The notes under the pieces were generated by a model, which saw only the letters and a program-made list of their open reading frames with translations, did not search any database and was not told the origin of the DNA. The translations under genes and the position numbers were made by a program. 33,848 nt of DNA, from NCBI GenBank assembly GCA_029262755.1, contig JAJCYU010000015.1, positions 1 through 33,848 of the forward strand. Reading direction: 5' to 3'. This document shows, piece after piece, positions 17,582 through 25,483 of the stretch; position 1 is the stretch's first letter; every line of letters starts with the position of its first letter. The DNA comes from Anaerolineae bacterium. Lineage in GTDB: Bacteria > Chloroflexota > Anaerolineae > Epilineales > Epilineaceae.

Positions 17582-17725
17582 GTAGCGCGCCAGGCGCTCG
17601 TGGGCCGGGCGTTCGTCCTGGTCGAGCCACACGCCGTCGTGGACGCTGAAGCCGGAGTGATGCCAGGCCAGCATGGCGTCGGCCGTCTCCGGCTCGAAGA
17701 GCTCGCGCTGGACCAAAAGGCTCAG
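17582..17725 (-). pseudogene. IS91-family (Y2/HUH) transposase remnant
   Basis: About 47 codons encode FEPETADAMLAWHHSGFSVH, DGVWLDQDERPAHERLARY. This matches the conserved 'L..W.HSGFSVH..V.....D....ERL.RY' region of IS91/IS801-type rolling-circle transposases. The catalytic HUH and Tyr parts are absent. The frame is cut precisely at the MITE boundary (17581/17582), after which it reads MITE sequence. On the other side homology fades at about 17725. It is a fragment and cannot be active. Confidence 0.65.
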
Positions 17726-17781
17726 CGGCGCAGCGCTCACCACCCGATTTCCCGCACCGCCCCCGCCTGCGTTCGACAGCG

Positions 17782-18025
17782 GTAGACACGTCACCCCTCC
17801 CGGAAGGCAAGCAGCGCAACGGAGATCGGGCGCATGGCCCGATAGCCGGTGGTGTCTACGGATTTCAGGTCGCTAGGGCGGCCGAATAAAGGCGCTTGGT
17901 AGGGTCGTCGATGGCCACGTGCCGGCCGACCCAGCGCTCGACGCCCAGCTTCGAGCGGGGATCCAAGGCACGGTTACCGCTGCCTACGCCCGTGTCTACA
18001 CTCACCTATCCACCGTAGTGTCTAC
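17782..18025. repeat. Cluster of four GTGTCTAC octamers
   Basis: GTGTCTAC occurs at 17852-17859, 17992-17999 and 18018-18025, and inverted (GTAGACAC) at 17782-17789. The last two are 26 bp apart in tandem. The copy at 18018 lies in the palindrome gtagtgtctac (18015-18025). They could be binding sites or decayed element ends; no function can be assigned. Confidence 0.55.
17865..18005 (-). pseudogene. Short open frame, possible fragment of a larger gene
   Basis: From GTG 18005 a 46-codon frame ends in TGA at 17865. It encodes LDPRSKLGVERWVGRHVAID plus DPTKRLYSAALAT, which reads like natural protein more than the surrounding shadows. There is no clear ribosome binding site and a TAG lies just upstream, so it may be the tail of a broken gene. 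No family was recognised. Low confidence. Confidence 0.22.
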
Positions 18026-18372
18026 GTGTTTCGGCCGACCGGAAGAGCGATGTCGCAGAAGTCCGCCCCGTTCTTGTCCACAGGGGGCGGATTGGGCCCT
18101 ACGGGTGTCGAACGCAGGACCTTGGTGCGCCCAAGGGAGCACGTCATGGTTCATGTTTGCGCCTCAACTCGATCGCCGGCAAGCTGCTTGCGACGTCTCT
18201 CCCCGTAACACCGTGCCCTTCCTCTTCACGGACGATGAATCGATGACCGTGCTTTGGGAGCGGAGCGGCGAGGATCCTGTGTAGCGGCGTTGTTTCTCAA
18301 CCCAGTAGCGATACCAGAGTGTGGGTGGTGGTACGACCATCTCAATGACGCTGCATCTGGAGGTGCACTATC

Positions 18373-19500
18373 ATGCTGAGCAGTAATCGAGCCCATTTGC
18401 GGACAGGGGCCTTGATCGCCCTTGCGTTGGCCATCATTGCCTTCGGGTTCCATGAATTCGGCGATGATCGACCGGCGGAGGCATCCCGTCTCGCACAGGA
18501 CCCCCTCCGTATTGCACAGAATCCTACGTATATGAAGGACTTCAGCTACCAGGGCATCCTGCGTGACGTCGATGGCAGCCTGATCACAGGCCCGCGAGAC
18601 ATCAGGATCGCGATCTACGTCAGCGCCACGGGCAACACTCCGGGCACTGACATGCTTGGCCAGGAGACGTTTGAAGACGTGCCCGTGCGCGATGGCGTCT
18701 TCAACGTAGTCCTGACCGGATTCACCGAACATTACTTCCCCGTCATGTTTAGGGGACATCGATACCTGGGGATCAAAGTGGGTGACGATCCTGAGATGGT
18801 GCCGCGCCAAAAGGTGTACCCCGTACCCTTGGCGATGAATGCCTACCACGCGCTCGAGTCGGGGGGATTGAGCGCCGGAGCCTCCGTTACGGGTCTTACG
18901 GTCAACGGATCGCTCAACGTTCCGCACTTCGGGTCATCGACGGCGGCTGCAAAGCCGGGCGATGTCGTGGTCCTGCAACCTCGGGGAGCAGGGGAACCGA
19001 CCGTGCAGCGTTCTCGGCAGCCTTACGCCGACCACCTTATGGGTGTCGTCTCCTCCAATCCGGGCTTGGCTCATAGCGGTGGCGAGACCACCCTGGCGGA
19101 CACGGAAGCCGGCCGGCTCATCGCGGACGAGACCGTGGTGGCCGTGGCCGGGCGCGTGCCGGTGAGGATCTCCCTGGAGAATGGCGCGATCGCCGCCGGC
19201 GATCCTCTGGCCAGCGCCAGCGTTCCCGGCGCCGCCATGAAGGCCACGCAGGCCGGTCAGATCATCGGCTATGCGCTGCAGAGCTCAGACGAGATGCAGG
19301 ACGGCACCATCCTGACCTGGCTGCAGATGGGCTACTACGTCCCGCCCGAGATGCTGTCGCGGCTGAATGGCGATTCGTCAGCCGGCGCTCAGGGGATCGA
19401 GGAATCGACGGCCCTCGATCTACAGGGGGAGTTTGACCGGCTTCGAGAGGAGAACGCAGCTCTCGTCGAACGGCTCGAGGCCCTAGAGGAGCAGCGATGA
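18373..19500 (+). CDS. Membrane-anchored/exported protein with C-terminal coiled coil (surface operon, gene 1)
   Basis: A 375-aa protein. GGAGG lies 9 nt before the ATG. A hydrophobic segment at about 12-26 (GALIALALAIIAFGF) serves as signal or anchor. About 50-160 is a beta-rich domain beginning FSYQGILRDVDG with a PVRDGVFNVVLTG core. About 190-320 is a domain with GDVVVLQP, HLMGVVSSNP, VAVAGRVPVRISLENGAIA and AGDPLASASVPGAAMKA, seen at the C-termini of many bacterial surface and fibre-like proteins. The end (about 350-375, LQGEFDRLREENAALVERLE) is a coiled coil, suggesting oligomerisation. The stop overlaps the next start (ATGA), so gene 2 is translationally coupled. Exact role unknown. Confidence 0.72.
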   Translation: MLSSNRAHLRTGALIALALAIIAFGFHEFGDDRPAEASRLAQDPLRIAQNPTYMKDFSYQGILRDVDGSLITGPRDIRIAIYVSATGNTPGTDMLGQETFEDVPVRDGVFNVVLTGFTEHYFPVMFRGHRYLGIKVGDDPEMVPRQKVYPVPLAMNAYHALESGGLSAGASVTGLTVNGSLNVPHFGSSTAAAKPGDVVVLQPRGAGEPTVQRSRQPYADHLMGVVSSNPGLAHSGGETTLADTEAGRLIADETVVAVAGRVPVRISLENGAIAAGDPLASASVPGAAMKATQAGQIIGYALQSSDEMQDGTILTWLQMGYYVPPEMLSRLNGDSSAGAQGIEESTALDLQGEFDRLREENAALVERLEALEEQR

Positions 19501-22475
19501 ACATCCGCCCGTTCCGCACGGCGGTCGCGGTGGGCGTGTTGCTGTCTTTGACGCTGTTGACGCAGACCAGCGCGGCGGTCTGTGGTCCAGGCGATCTCAG
19601 CGACTACTGCTCGACCAATTACGGGCTGGTGGGCCAGCCCAGCGCATTGGATGGCCGCCCCAGCGCGGCCGGTGCAAACCTGCCCGCCGTAGCCAGCTCA
19701 GCCCTGACCGTAGCCGGCCCGCCCGTGCACGCCGACCATCTGTCGATGGAGGCGGAGGCCAAGGCCTTGTTGGAAGTAAACAAGCAGTTCCGTCAGGACA
19801 TCTCGCCGCATAACGAGAAACCAGATTTCGACGACCTCGTTCGGCAATTCGACTACGAGTCTGGCTTCGATCGAACCTTGCCCAATCAGCAGGTCACGCT
19901 AGAGGATCGCATGGACCGGGCCGATCTAGAGCTGCGCCGGGCGCGCGACATCTACGCCTACCTGGCGGTATACGCCGATGAGCCACGTTTTCGCCTCGAT
20001 CGTGGCTACTGCTCGCCCGAGCCCGTGGCCGATGATCCGATCGGCGACCCGCCTGAGAATGCTCCGGTGATCGATTGGTGCAACTTCTCGGCCCGCATGC
20101 GCGAGACGGTGCGGGAGGTGGCGTACCTGCGCATGATCTTCGGCCAGCAGTTCATGACGGATGCGCTCGGCCTCCACTTCAGCGGTGACGAGATCGTGGG
20201 CGGAGATGCTTTCGTCCTCGACGAAGTGCGGAAGCTCGAGATGGCCCTGGAACAGTACGCGGCCGCAGAGTTGGCCGTGTTTGAAGGGATGACGCGCGCC
20301 ATCGGCGACGGCTGCTATGTCTCGGACTTCTACGCGGAGTCGGAATGGGCGCTGACCGCGCGGACCTTGGATGGAAAGGAGCGCGCCCGGCACCACCTGG
20401 CCATCCGAAAGAGCTACCTCAACGCCTACGGCCTGGATGCCGCCCAAGAAGACTTCAGGTCCGCCTCCGTGACTCAGTACGTCAACCTGATCGGCATCGC
20501 TGGAATAAGCGGCCGGGCCGCAACGCCCTGTATGCGTGGAACACGCCCCGACAGCGCCATGTTGGCGGAGATAGCCTTGCGCATGCTGGACACGCGCCAG
20601 CATGCCCGGACCATGAGTGAGGGCCGCAACGTCTTCGGATTCGACGTCCAGTTCACACCGGCCAGGCCCTTTATCAAGCGCTTTGGCAGCAACGACGAAG
20701 GCCTCTATGAAGAGGCGATGCGGATGGCCGAGCGGGCCAAGGAGCTGCAGCGCGAAGAGGAGCAAGCCACACGCACCTTCGAACAGAAGAAGACGGACCT
20801 GATCGCGGAGATCCGGGCGGTGACCACCGGTCGCGACGAGCGGATCCAGGCCCAGGCCGGCTGCGCTCGCGGCAGCCAGGAGATCGGCGAGGACGAAGCG
20901 TACTTCGCCTGCGTGCAACAGACGATCGATACCCTGGAGCGCTGCGATCCGACCACCAGCGACAACGAGGCCTTCGAAGCCTGCGTCCAGCAGGCGCCGA
21001 CGAGCGACTTGAAACAGAGCATGCAGGAGCTGCGCGCCATCTACCTGCAATACCTGCGGGTGAAGACGGAGTTCGACAACATACTGGTGCGGGCCTCCGT
21101 CGAGGAGCTGCGCAACGAGAAAGTCAACACCTATCTATACAAGGGGGCCCAGGAGACTGCGGTCTTCGAGTCGATGATCGAATTGGCGTCTTGTTGCTCG
21201 GTATCCATTGGATTTGAAGGAGCTGTTCCGTCGTTTGAGTGGAGTGTAGATCTCGGCGCCGGAATCAGAGGGGAGCTTTCAGCGGGTCGGACCATGCGAC
21301 AAGCTGCTAACGACATGCAGATCAACTCTGTGGAGAAGGAAGCGGTCATCCGCAACCTCTTCCTGGATCAGGCCGAGCTCCAGGTGGAGATCGACATCGC
21401 CATCCAGGAGTATAACGCCAAGCTCACGGAGTACCGCGGCATTCGGGATCAGACCCTGCACGACGTGATCGAGGCGAAGCGCGACCGGGCCTACCTGCAG
21501 ATCAGCCCGGCCAATGACCCCAGCTTCCGCATCGTGCGGGACTCCAAGCGTCTGAAGCTGGCCGGCCAGCTGGAAGATGCCTCCAAGCTCGCCTACCTGG
21601 CCGCGCGCCGGGCCGAGTACGAGAACGCCATGCGCCTCAGCGCCAACGGCATCGCCATGTCCCGCATCTATCGGGCCCGCACCGCGGATGAGATCATCGA
21701 CTTCCTGGAAGATGTAAAGGGCGTGCATAACGACTTTCCGCGAGACTCGCGGATCAACACGGAGAACTTCCGCATCTCCGTGGCACAGCACATCCTCGGC
21801 CTGTCCGACGAATACTTGGGGCTCACGGGGGACGCCGCCGAGGCGGAGCGCATTCGCCGCTTCCGCGCCTGGGTGGCGGAGAACACTGGGCCGGGCACGG
21901 GTCCGAGTCAGAAGCCCGTCCTGACGTTCAACTTCTCAACCTCGCTGGTGGACAACGGCGTGTTCTCCAACGTCATCCAGGAAGGCTTCCAGTTCTTCTG
22001 GCTCTTCCAGCTGGCGGGCATCGGCCAGCCCAAGCCAGACAGCACCGGCATGAGCATGAACCTGGTCACGAACCAGGGCGGAGATCTCTCGTATCAACGG
22101 GTAGTGGTCACGCAGAGCGGCGTCACCCACCTGCGCACCGAGGCCGGCTGCATCTTCAACTATCGGCTGATCGACCCGAAAGCCCTGATGGGACGGGACT
22201 TTCCCAGCAATCTGAGTGCCGCCGAGGCGCGGACCGACTTCAAGGCCAGCATCAACGGCAACACAAACGGCGAGCTGACATCCCGCTTCCTCGGTCGGCC
22301 GGTCTCCGCGTCATCCTGGGAGGTGCAGGTCTTGGCCGGCGCACCGGAGGATACGGGGCTGGACGACCTGGACCTGGGCCAGCTGAAGGATATCGAGTTG
22401 GACTTCAGCACCACGCGCGCCTCGCGCCCAGACAAAGCGCCGCCGCCCGAGGCCTGTGTGCGGGGGGACTTCTAA
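19497..22475 (+). CDS. Large exported, mostly alpha-helical protein (surface operon, gene 2)
   Basis: A 992-aa protein whose ATG overlaps the previous TGA. Residues 1-27 are a signal peptide (TAVAVGVLLSLTLLTQTSAA). Most of the protein is charged helix with several coiled-coil-like stretches (EEAMRMAERAKELQREEEQA, and around 620-690 VEIDIAIQEYNAKLTEYRG). A small internal duplication carries Cys: DEAYFACVQQTID and NEAFEACVQQAP (about 463-500). Many cysteines suggest disulfides outside the cell. The last ~180 residues are more beta-rich (QKPVLTFNFSTSLVDNGVFS). A short patch at about 560-610 has noticeably lower GC. No family was recognised. The stop overlaps the start of gene 3 by 1 nt. An extracellular structural or binding role is inferred only. 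Confidence 0.72.
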   Translation: MNIRPFRTAVAVGVLLSLTLLTQTSAAVCGPGDLSDYCSTNYGLVGQPSALDGRPSAAGANLPAVASSALTVAGPPVHADHLSMEAEAKALLEVNKQFRQDISPHNEKPDFDDLVRQFDYESGFDRTLPNQQVTLEDRMDRADLELRRARDIYAYLAVYADEPRFRLDRGYCSPEPVADDPIGDPPENAPVIDWCNFSARMRETVREVAYLRMIFGQQFMTDALGLHFSGDEIVGGDAFVLDEVRKLEMALEQYAAAELAVFEGMTRAIGDGCYVSDFYAESEWALTARTLDGKERARHHLAIRKSYLNAYGLDAAQEDFRSASVTQYVNLIGIAGISGRAATPCMRGTRPDSAMLAEIALRMLDTRQHARTMSEGRNVFGFDVQFTPARPFIKRFGSNDEGLYEEAMRMAERAKELQREEEQATRTFEQKKTDLIAEIRAVTTGRDERIQAQAGCARGSQEIGEDEAYFACVQQTIDTLERCDPTTSDNEAFEACVQQAPTSDLKQSMQELRAIYLQYLRVKTEFDNILVRASVEELRNEKVNTYLYKGAQETAVFESMIELASCCSVSIGFEGAVPSFEWSVDLGAGIRGELSAGRTMRQAANDMQINSVEKEAVIRNLFLDQAELQVEIDIAIQEYNAKLTEYRGIRDQTLHDVIEAKRDRAYLQISPANDPSFRIVRDSKRLKLAGQLEDASKLAYLAARRAEYENAMRLSANGIAMSRIYRARTADEIIDFLEDVKGVHNDFPRDSRINTENFRISVAQHILGLSDEYLGLTGDAAEAERIRRFRAWVAENTGPGTGPSQKPVLTFNFSTSLVDNGVFSNVIQEGFQFFWLFQLAGIGQPKPDSTGMSMNLVTNQGGDLSYQRVVVTQSGVTHLRTEAGCIFNYRLIDPKALMGRDFPSNLSAAEARTDFKASINGNTNGELTSRFLGRPVSASSWEVQVLAGAPEDTGLDDLDLGQLKDIELDFSTTRASRPDKAPPPEACVRGDF

Positions 22476-23434
22476 TGAATGCAGATAGGTGGATTCAGAT
22501 CACGCTCGGTCTTTTCGTCGGCGCGGCGCTGGTCGGCATCGTCCTGTTCTTATCCGCGGGTTCTCCGGGTAACGTGGCGGTGGAGAAGTCGGCTTCGTCC
22601 ACGATGTCCATCGACCAGACGGCGGTCGTCTCGGGCACGTACACTGGTTTGGCGGACCTCCATTGGGTGCTCACCGGCGTGTACAGCCAAACGCTGGCCA
22701 CGCCCACGCCCATGCCTGGAGGATCGACGGAACCCGGTCACGTGGGCGACCTAGACCTGTCCCTGCGGCTGGAACAGGCGGGAAACCAAGTCAGCGGCTA
22801 CGTCGTGCTCGAGCGCTCTCTGGCCTTCCCGGAGCAGCATACGGTGATGGTCGATGGCGAGGAGCTTGCGATCGGGCCCCGCGTCTCCGGCACCTACGAC
22901 GGCACGACGCTGAGGCTTCAATCGGAGCGCTTCTCCATCGTGATGTCGCCCGAGCGGAAGCCCGGCGGAGGTCAGACGATCTCCGAGCGGCGCGTGACGC
23001 GGCAGTTCAGCCTGACCAGCACCTCCGTGGACGAGGCGGGCGCCAAGCTGTCCGGCGAGTACCGCGAGACCCTTTGGGGATTCGACATCAAACCCTCCAC
23101 GGTGGTCGGTGCGTTCGCCGTGGACACGCCCGTCGTCGTGGTCAACGTTCCCACGCTTGGACCTACGACGACACCAACGCAGGCGGGAACCACGGTTCCC
23201 GACCCGACAGCCACGCCGGGCGGTTCGACAGCCACGCCGGGCGGTTCGACAGCCACGCCGGGCGGTTCGACAGCCACGCCGGGCGGTCCGACGGCCACGC
23301 CAGGCGATCCGACGGCCACGCCAGGCGATCCGACAGCCACACCGGGCGGTCCGACGGCGACTCCGCTGGGCGGAGAGAACCGGCCGATTTTCCTGCCGAT
23401 CCTCCAGCCACTCGACGGGACGGACACATCGTAA
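22475..23434 (+). CDS. Membrane-anchored protein with Thr-Pro-Gly repeats (surface operon, gene 3)
   Basis: A 319-aa protein; TAATG overlap with gene 2. One transmembrane helix near the N-terminus (about 9-28, LGLFVGAALVGIVLFLSAG) should anchor it with the C-terminus outside. Residues about 50-215 form a beta-rich domain (SGTYTGLADLHWVLTGVYS, VSGTYDGTTLRLQSERFSIV). Then follows a disordered linker of seven TATPGGS/TATPGDP heptads (about 245-293), encoded by 21-bp tandem repeats. The C-terminus carries RPIFLPILQPLDGTDTS. The repeat probably varies in number by slippage. Family unknown; partner of genes 1 and 2 by operon structure. Confidence 0.72.
   Translation: MNADRWIQITLGLFVGAALVGIVLFLSAGSPGNVAVEKSASSTMSIDQTAVVSGTYTGLADLHWVLTGVYSQTLATPTPMPGGSTEPGHVGDLDLSLRLEQAGNQVSGYVVLERSLAFPEQHTVMVDGEELAIGPRVSGTYDGTTLRLQSERFSIVMSPERKPGGGQTISERRVTRQFSLTSTSVDEAGAKLSGEYRETLWGFDIKPSTVVGAFAVDTPVVVVNVPTLGPTTTPTQAGTTVPDPTATPGGSTATPGGSTATPGGSTATPGGPTATPGDPTATPGDPTATPGGPTATPLGGENRPIFLPILQPLDGTDTS
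23206..23352 (+). repeat. 21-bp coding tandem repeat, seven units
   Basis: Units of the type gacagccacgccgggcggtt(c) start at 23206, 23227, 23248, 23269, 23290, 23311 and 23332, with a decayed eighth at 23353. Units 1-3 are identical; later ones differ by few bases. Each keeps the frame (7 residues), so expansion or contraction would change linker length only. Confidence 0.9.
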
Positions 23435-23484
23435 GACGTCTTGGCGTCGACGGACACCTGAAGCGAAGAATCGCTGCCAAGCGG

Positions 23485-23517
23485 CCGGGCCCGGAGTCAA
23501 CAACGCTTCGGGCCCGG
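23485..23517. terminator. Hairpin downstream of the surface operon
   Basis: The 11-bp arms ccgggcccgga (23485-23495) and ttcgggcccgg (23507-23517, one G-U pair) enclose an 11-nt loop, 50 bp after the stop of gene 3. There is no T run, so termination by hairpin alone is uncertain. It also overlaps the 3' end of the minus-strand small membrane protein gene. Confidence 0.5.
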
Positions 23518-23817
23518 ACGTGCGTCGATGTGTTCGATTGACCCCAATTCTGACCCCCACGCGACGGCCGCGGTTGCGACGCACAGCACCCACGTGACCA
23601 CGCCCGGCAGCTCGCCGAGGTGCGCACGGCCGCCCTTCGGCCGGGAGGTCGTGGCGACGCCGCGCGCTGCGTCATCCGTCGTTGCCGGACGAACAACTCG
23701 CCCCCGTCCGCCCACGTCGTGCGCCGCGGACGATCGCGCATGAAGCCACCAGCCCAGCCACGCAGCCGCCAGCGTGAAGAGACCGCCGATCACCGCCCCG
23801 ACGACCTCGCTCAGCAT
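23497..23817 (-). CDS. Small membrane protein with two transmembrane segments
   Basis: A 106-aa protein. The ATG at 23817 is preceded by GGAGGG at good spacing, which is why this internal start is chosen although the frame is open upstream into the restriction relic. TM1 lies at about 5-24 (VVGAVIGGLFTLAAAWLGWW) and TM2 at about 74-90 (VVTWVLCVATAAVAWG), with a basic loop between them. No family motif was seen. It could be a real small gene or an accidental frame downstream of the relic. Confidence 0.45.
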   Translation of the reverse strand: MLSEVVGAVIGGLFTLAAAWLGWWLHARSSAAHDVGGRGRVVRPATTDDAARGVATTSRPKGGRAHLGELPGVVTWVLCVATAAVAWGSELGSIEHIDARPGPKRC

Positions 23818-24101
23818 GGACCGCCCTCCGCCGGGCTCACACCGGCACCGAGAGGCCGCCGTGGCCCGAAGCTGGTCCGCCAGCCCAAAGATGTCGTCCA
23901 CGGAGTCGATGGGAACGCGGTCCTCGGACTTGTCCTCCCCGAACAGGCCGATGTACTTCTGGGCCCGATTGAAGTGCAGGCGACAGATGGGCTTGCGGTT
24001 GTTGTCGTCGAGCGGGACGCCGCAGTACGACATCGCGTCGCGCATGGTCACCCGCTTGGGATCCAGGACACGACGCACGATCGACTTGACGATCCATCCT
24101 G
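23818..24101 (-). pseudogene. C-terminal relic of a type I restriction R-like protein (HsdR_N-type family)
   Basis: The frame reads IVKSIVRRVLDPKRVTMRDA, SYCGVPLDDNNRKPICRLHF, NRAQKYIGLFGEDKSEDRVP, IDSVDDIFGLADQL. This is the typical C-terminal part of restriction endonuclease-like proteins described as type I restriction enzyme N-terminal-domain proteins (LDDNNRKPICRLHFN is very characteristic). The nuclease core should lie further upstream, but at about 24100 the match stops and plus-strand channel sequence begins. It also lacks its own stop and reads on into the small membrane protein. So it is a truncated remnant. Confidence 0.65.
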
Positions 24102-24540
24102 CTCGACCGCACCGCGACGGCGGCCGCGCTGCTCGTGCTGCCCGTGATCCTCGTGGAGTCGAGCGCCGCGGATCCGCGGTGGCTGGCAGGGGCGAGCGCG
24201 GCGAACTGGGCGATCTGGCTGCTCTTCCTGGCCGACAGCGTGGTGAAGACCCGGCTGCGCGGCTGGGACTACGTCCGCTCGTGGATGGGCGCGCTCGACC
24301 TCGTCGTGCTCGTCGTCTCGCTGCCGGGGCTGGTGGCCTTCATGGAGTCGACGCGTCTGGCTCGGCCGCTGCGGCTCGGTCGGGCCACGCGGCTGGGCTC
24401 GACCTTGAAGATGATGCGGACGCTGCGCTCTCGGCGCGACTGCTCGCGGGGCTGCGGCGGGCGACGCGGCCGGACGCCCTGCCCTACGTGATGGGCGTGG
24501 TGGGCATGATCGTCGTGCTGGGCGGGCAAGGCGCCGATGA
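24093..24540 (+). pseudogene. Fragment of a voltage-gated ion channel (voltage-sensor part), frameshifted
   Basis: The first frame (to about 24420) encodes LLDRTATAAALLVLPVILVE (S1), ANWAIWLLFLADSVVKTRLR (S2), GALDLVVLVVSLPGLVAF (S3) and an Arg-rich S4 (TRLARPLRLGRATRLG). Near 24412-24425 the match moves to another frame (SARLLAGLRRATRPDALPYV, then MGVVGMIVVLGG = S5 start). The pore and selectivity filter are missing. Both the frameshift and the truncations make it non-functional. The S4 pattern of Arg at every third position supports the assignment. Confidence 0.65.
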
Positions 24541-24669
24541 CATGCGGGTCCGTCCAGCTCCTTCCTGTCCTCGGCTACCGCGCAAGTAAGCATGGGGCGT
24601 GACGCTGCGTAGCTATCGCCCCGGTGCTGCACTACAAACCTGTCCACTCAGCCCCTGTACCGCAACGAG

Positions 24670-24702
24670 ACAGCCCCTGAGTCGTGTCGACCCAGGGGCT
24701 GT
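24670..24702. terminator. Hairpin downstream of the HU-like gene
   Basis: The arms acagcccctg (24670-24679) and caggggctgt (24693-24702) pair perfectly over 10 bp with a 13-nt loop. It lies 36 bp beyond the stop of the minus-strand gene 24738-25304. Another cagcccctg copy stands just left (near 24650). A plausible terminator, with only a short T-rich tail. Confidence 0.5.
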
Positions 24703-24737
24703 GCAGCCGCCCTTCAGCGGCATTGGGAGTCAGACGC

Positions 24738-25304
24738 TTACGGAGCGGGACCGGCTCCGTCTCGTTCTCGCATGCCCGCTTCCTTGGCATCGGCGCCGTA
24801 GTTGCTCGACGGCGAGCCGGGGCCCACCTCCTTGACTAGGCGGACGGGGTCGGCCGGGTGCTCTGCGTTCCACAGGGCGGCGAGCTGCCTGGCGGTGAGG
24901 CCGACGTGCTCGCGGTAGGTGACGCGGCCGCGACCGTCGGAGAGGTCGGCGACGGCGTGGCGCAGTTCGTGCGAGGCGCGCATGACGGGGCGGACGACGC
25001 CGGCAGAGCTTCCTACGGTGCTACTGGTCGACATGCTTCGGAATCGGTGGTGTGCTTGGTCGTAACACGCTCGCAGCTCGAGGGCGAAGCGGCCGATGCC
25101 GGGAAAGTGGCCGGCCTCGCCGCATTGGAGGGCGTGGACGAGTTGGTCGCGCAAGGCATCGAGGACGAGGCGCGCGATGGATTGCGTGACGAGGGTGCCG
25201 CGCGCCATGCGCTCGGCGGGGACGGCGAGGACGTCGATGCTGATCGTGCACGAGGGTACGAGGCGAGGGCGGTAGCGGGTGACGGCGTGCAGGAGAGGGG
25301 TCAT
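24738..25304 (-). CDS. Hypothetical protein, weakly HU-like in the middle
   Basis: A 188-aa protein; GGAG lies 8 nt before the ATG at 25304. Residues about 25-75 (TLVTQSIARLVLDALRDQLV, then HALQCGEAGHFPGIGRFALE) resemble the helix-helix-'G.v.lpgiGrF' core of HU/IHF-type DNA-binding folds, but the similarity is loose. The second half (about 100-188) is polar and ends in disordered sequence; SREHVGLTARQLAALWNAEH-like helix near 130. A hairpin lies downstream and a 4x16-bp tandem repeat about 180 bp upstream. If HU-like it would bind DNA; this is tentative. Confidence 0.5.
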   Translation of the reverse strand: MTPLLHAVTRYRPRLVPSCTISIDVLAVPAERMARGTLVTQSIARLVLDALRDQLVHALQCGEAGHFPGIGRFALELRACYDQAHHRFRSMSTSSTVGSSAGVVRPVMRASHELRHAVADLSDGRGRVTYREHVGLTARQLAALWNAEHPADPVRLVKEVGPGSPSSNYGADAKEAGMRERDGAGPAP

Positions 25305-25483
25305 GCGCGGGCTCCGTGGCGACGAGGGGCGGGATCGGTTCGCACAACGTTGTCGGCGCGGAGACGGTTCCCGCTCGGCGCCTGCCGCCCACCGGAGGCC
25401 CGCCTTGACCGCTCAACCGCCGGCGGCGGCGCGCGCACCTCCATTTGCGCCTGCGGGTTCTTGTCTTGCCGCGTTTGATTCGA

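Larger units (their letters stand above)
17726..18372. other. Gene-poor stretch with GTGTCTAC words and possible gene fragments
   Basis: About 650 bp between the transposase relic and the surface operon. It carries four copies of the word GTGTCTAC (one inverted) at 17782-18025 and a possible short minus-strand frame at 17865-18005. Other open frames are low-complexity shadows. The composition is mixed, as expected for mobile-element debris. GGAGG at 18359-18363 is the ribosome binding site of the next gene. Confidence 0.5.

Noticed and set aside
17919-18284. 121-codon plus-strand frame in the gene-poor stretch
   Set aside because: No ribosome binding site, no recognisable sequence, and it runs across the GTGTCTAC repeats.
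23206-23352. Possible CRISPR-like array
   Set aside because: Units are contiguous 21-bp coding repeats without spacers.
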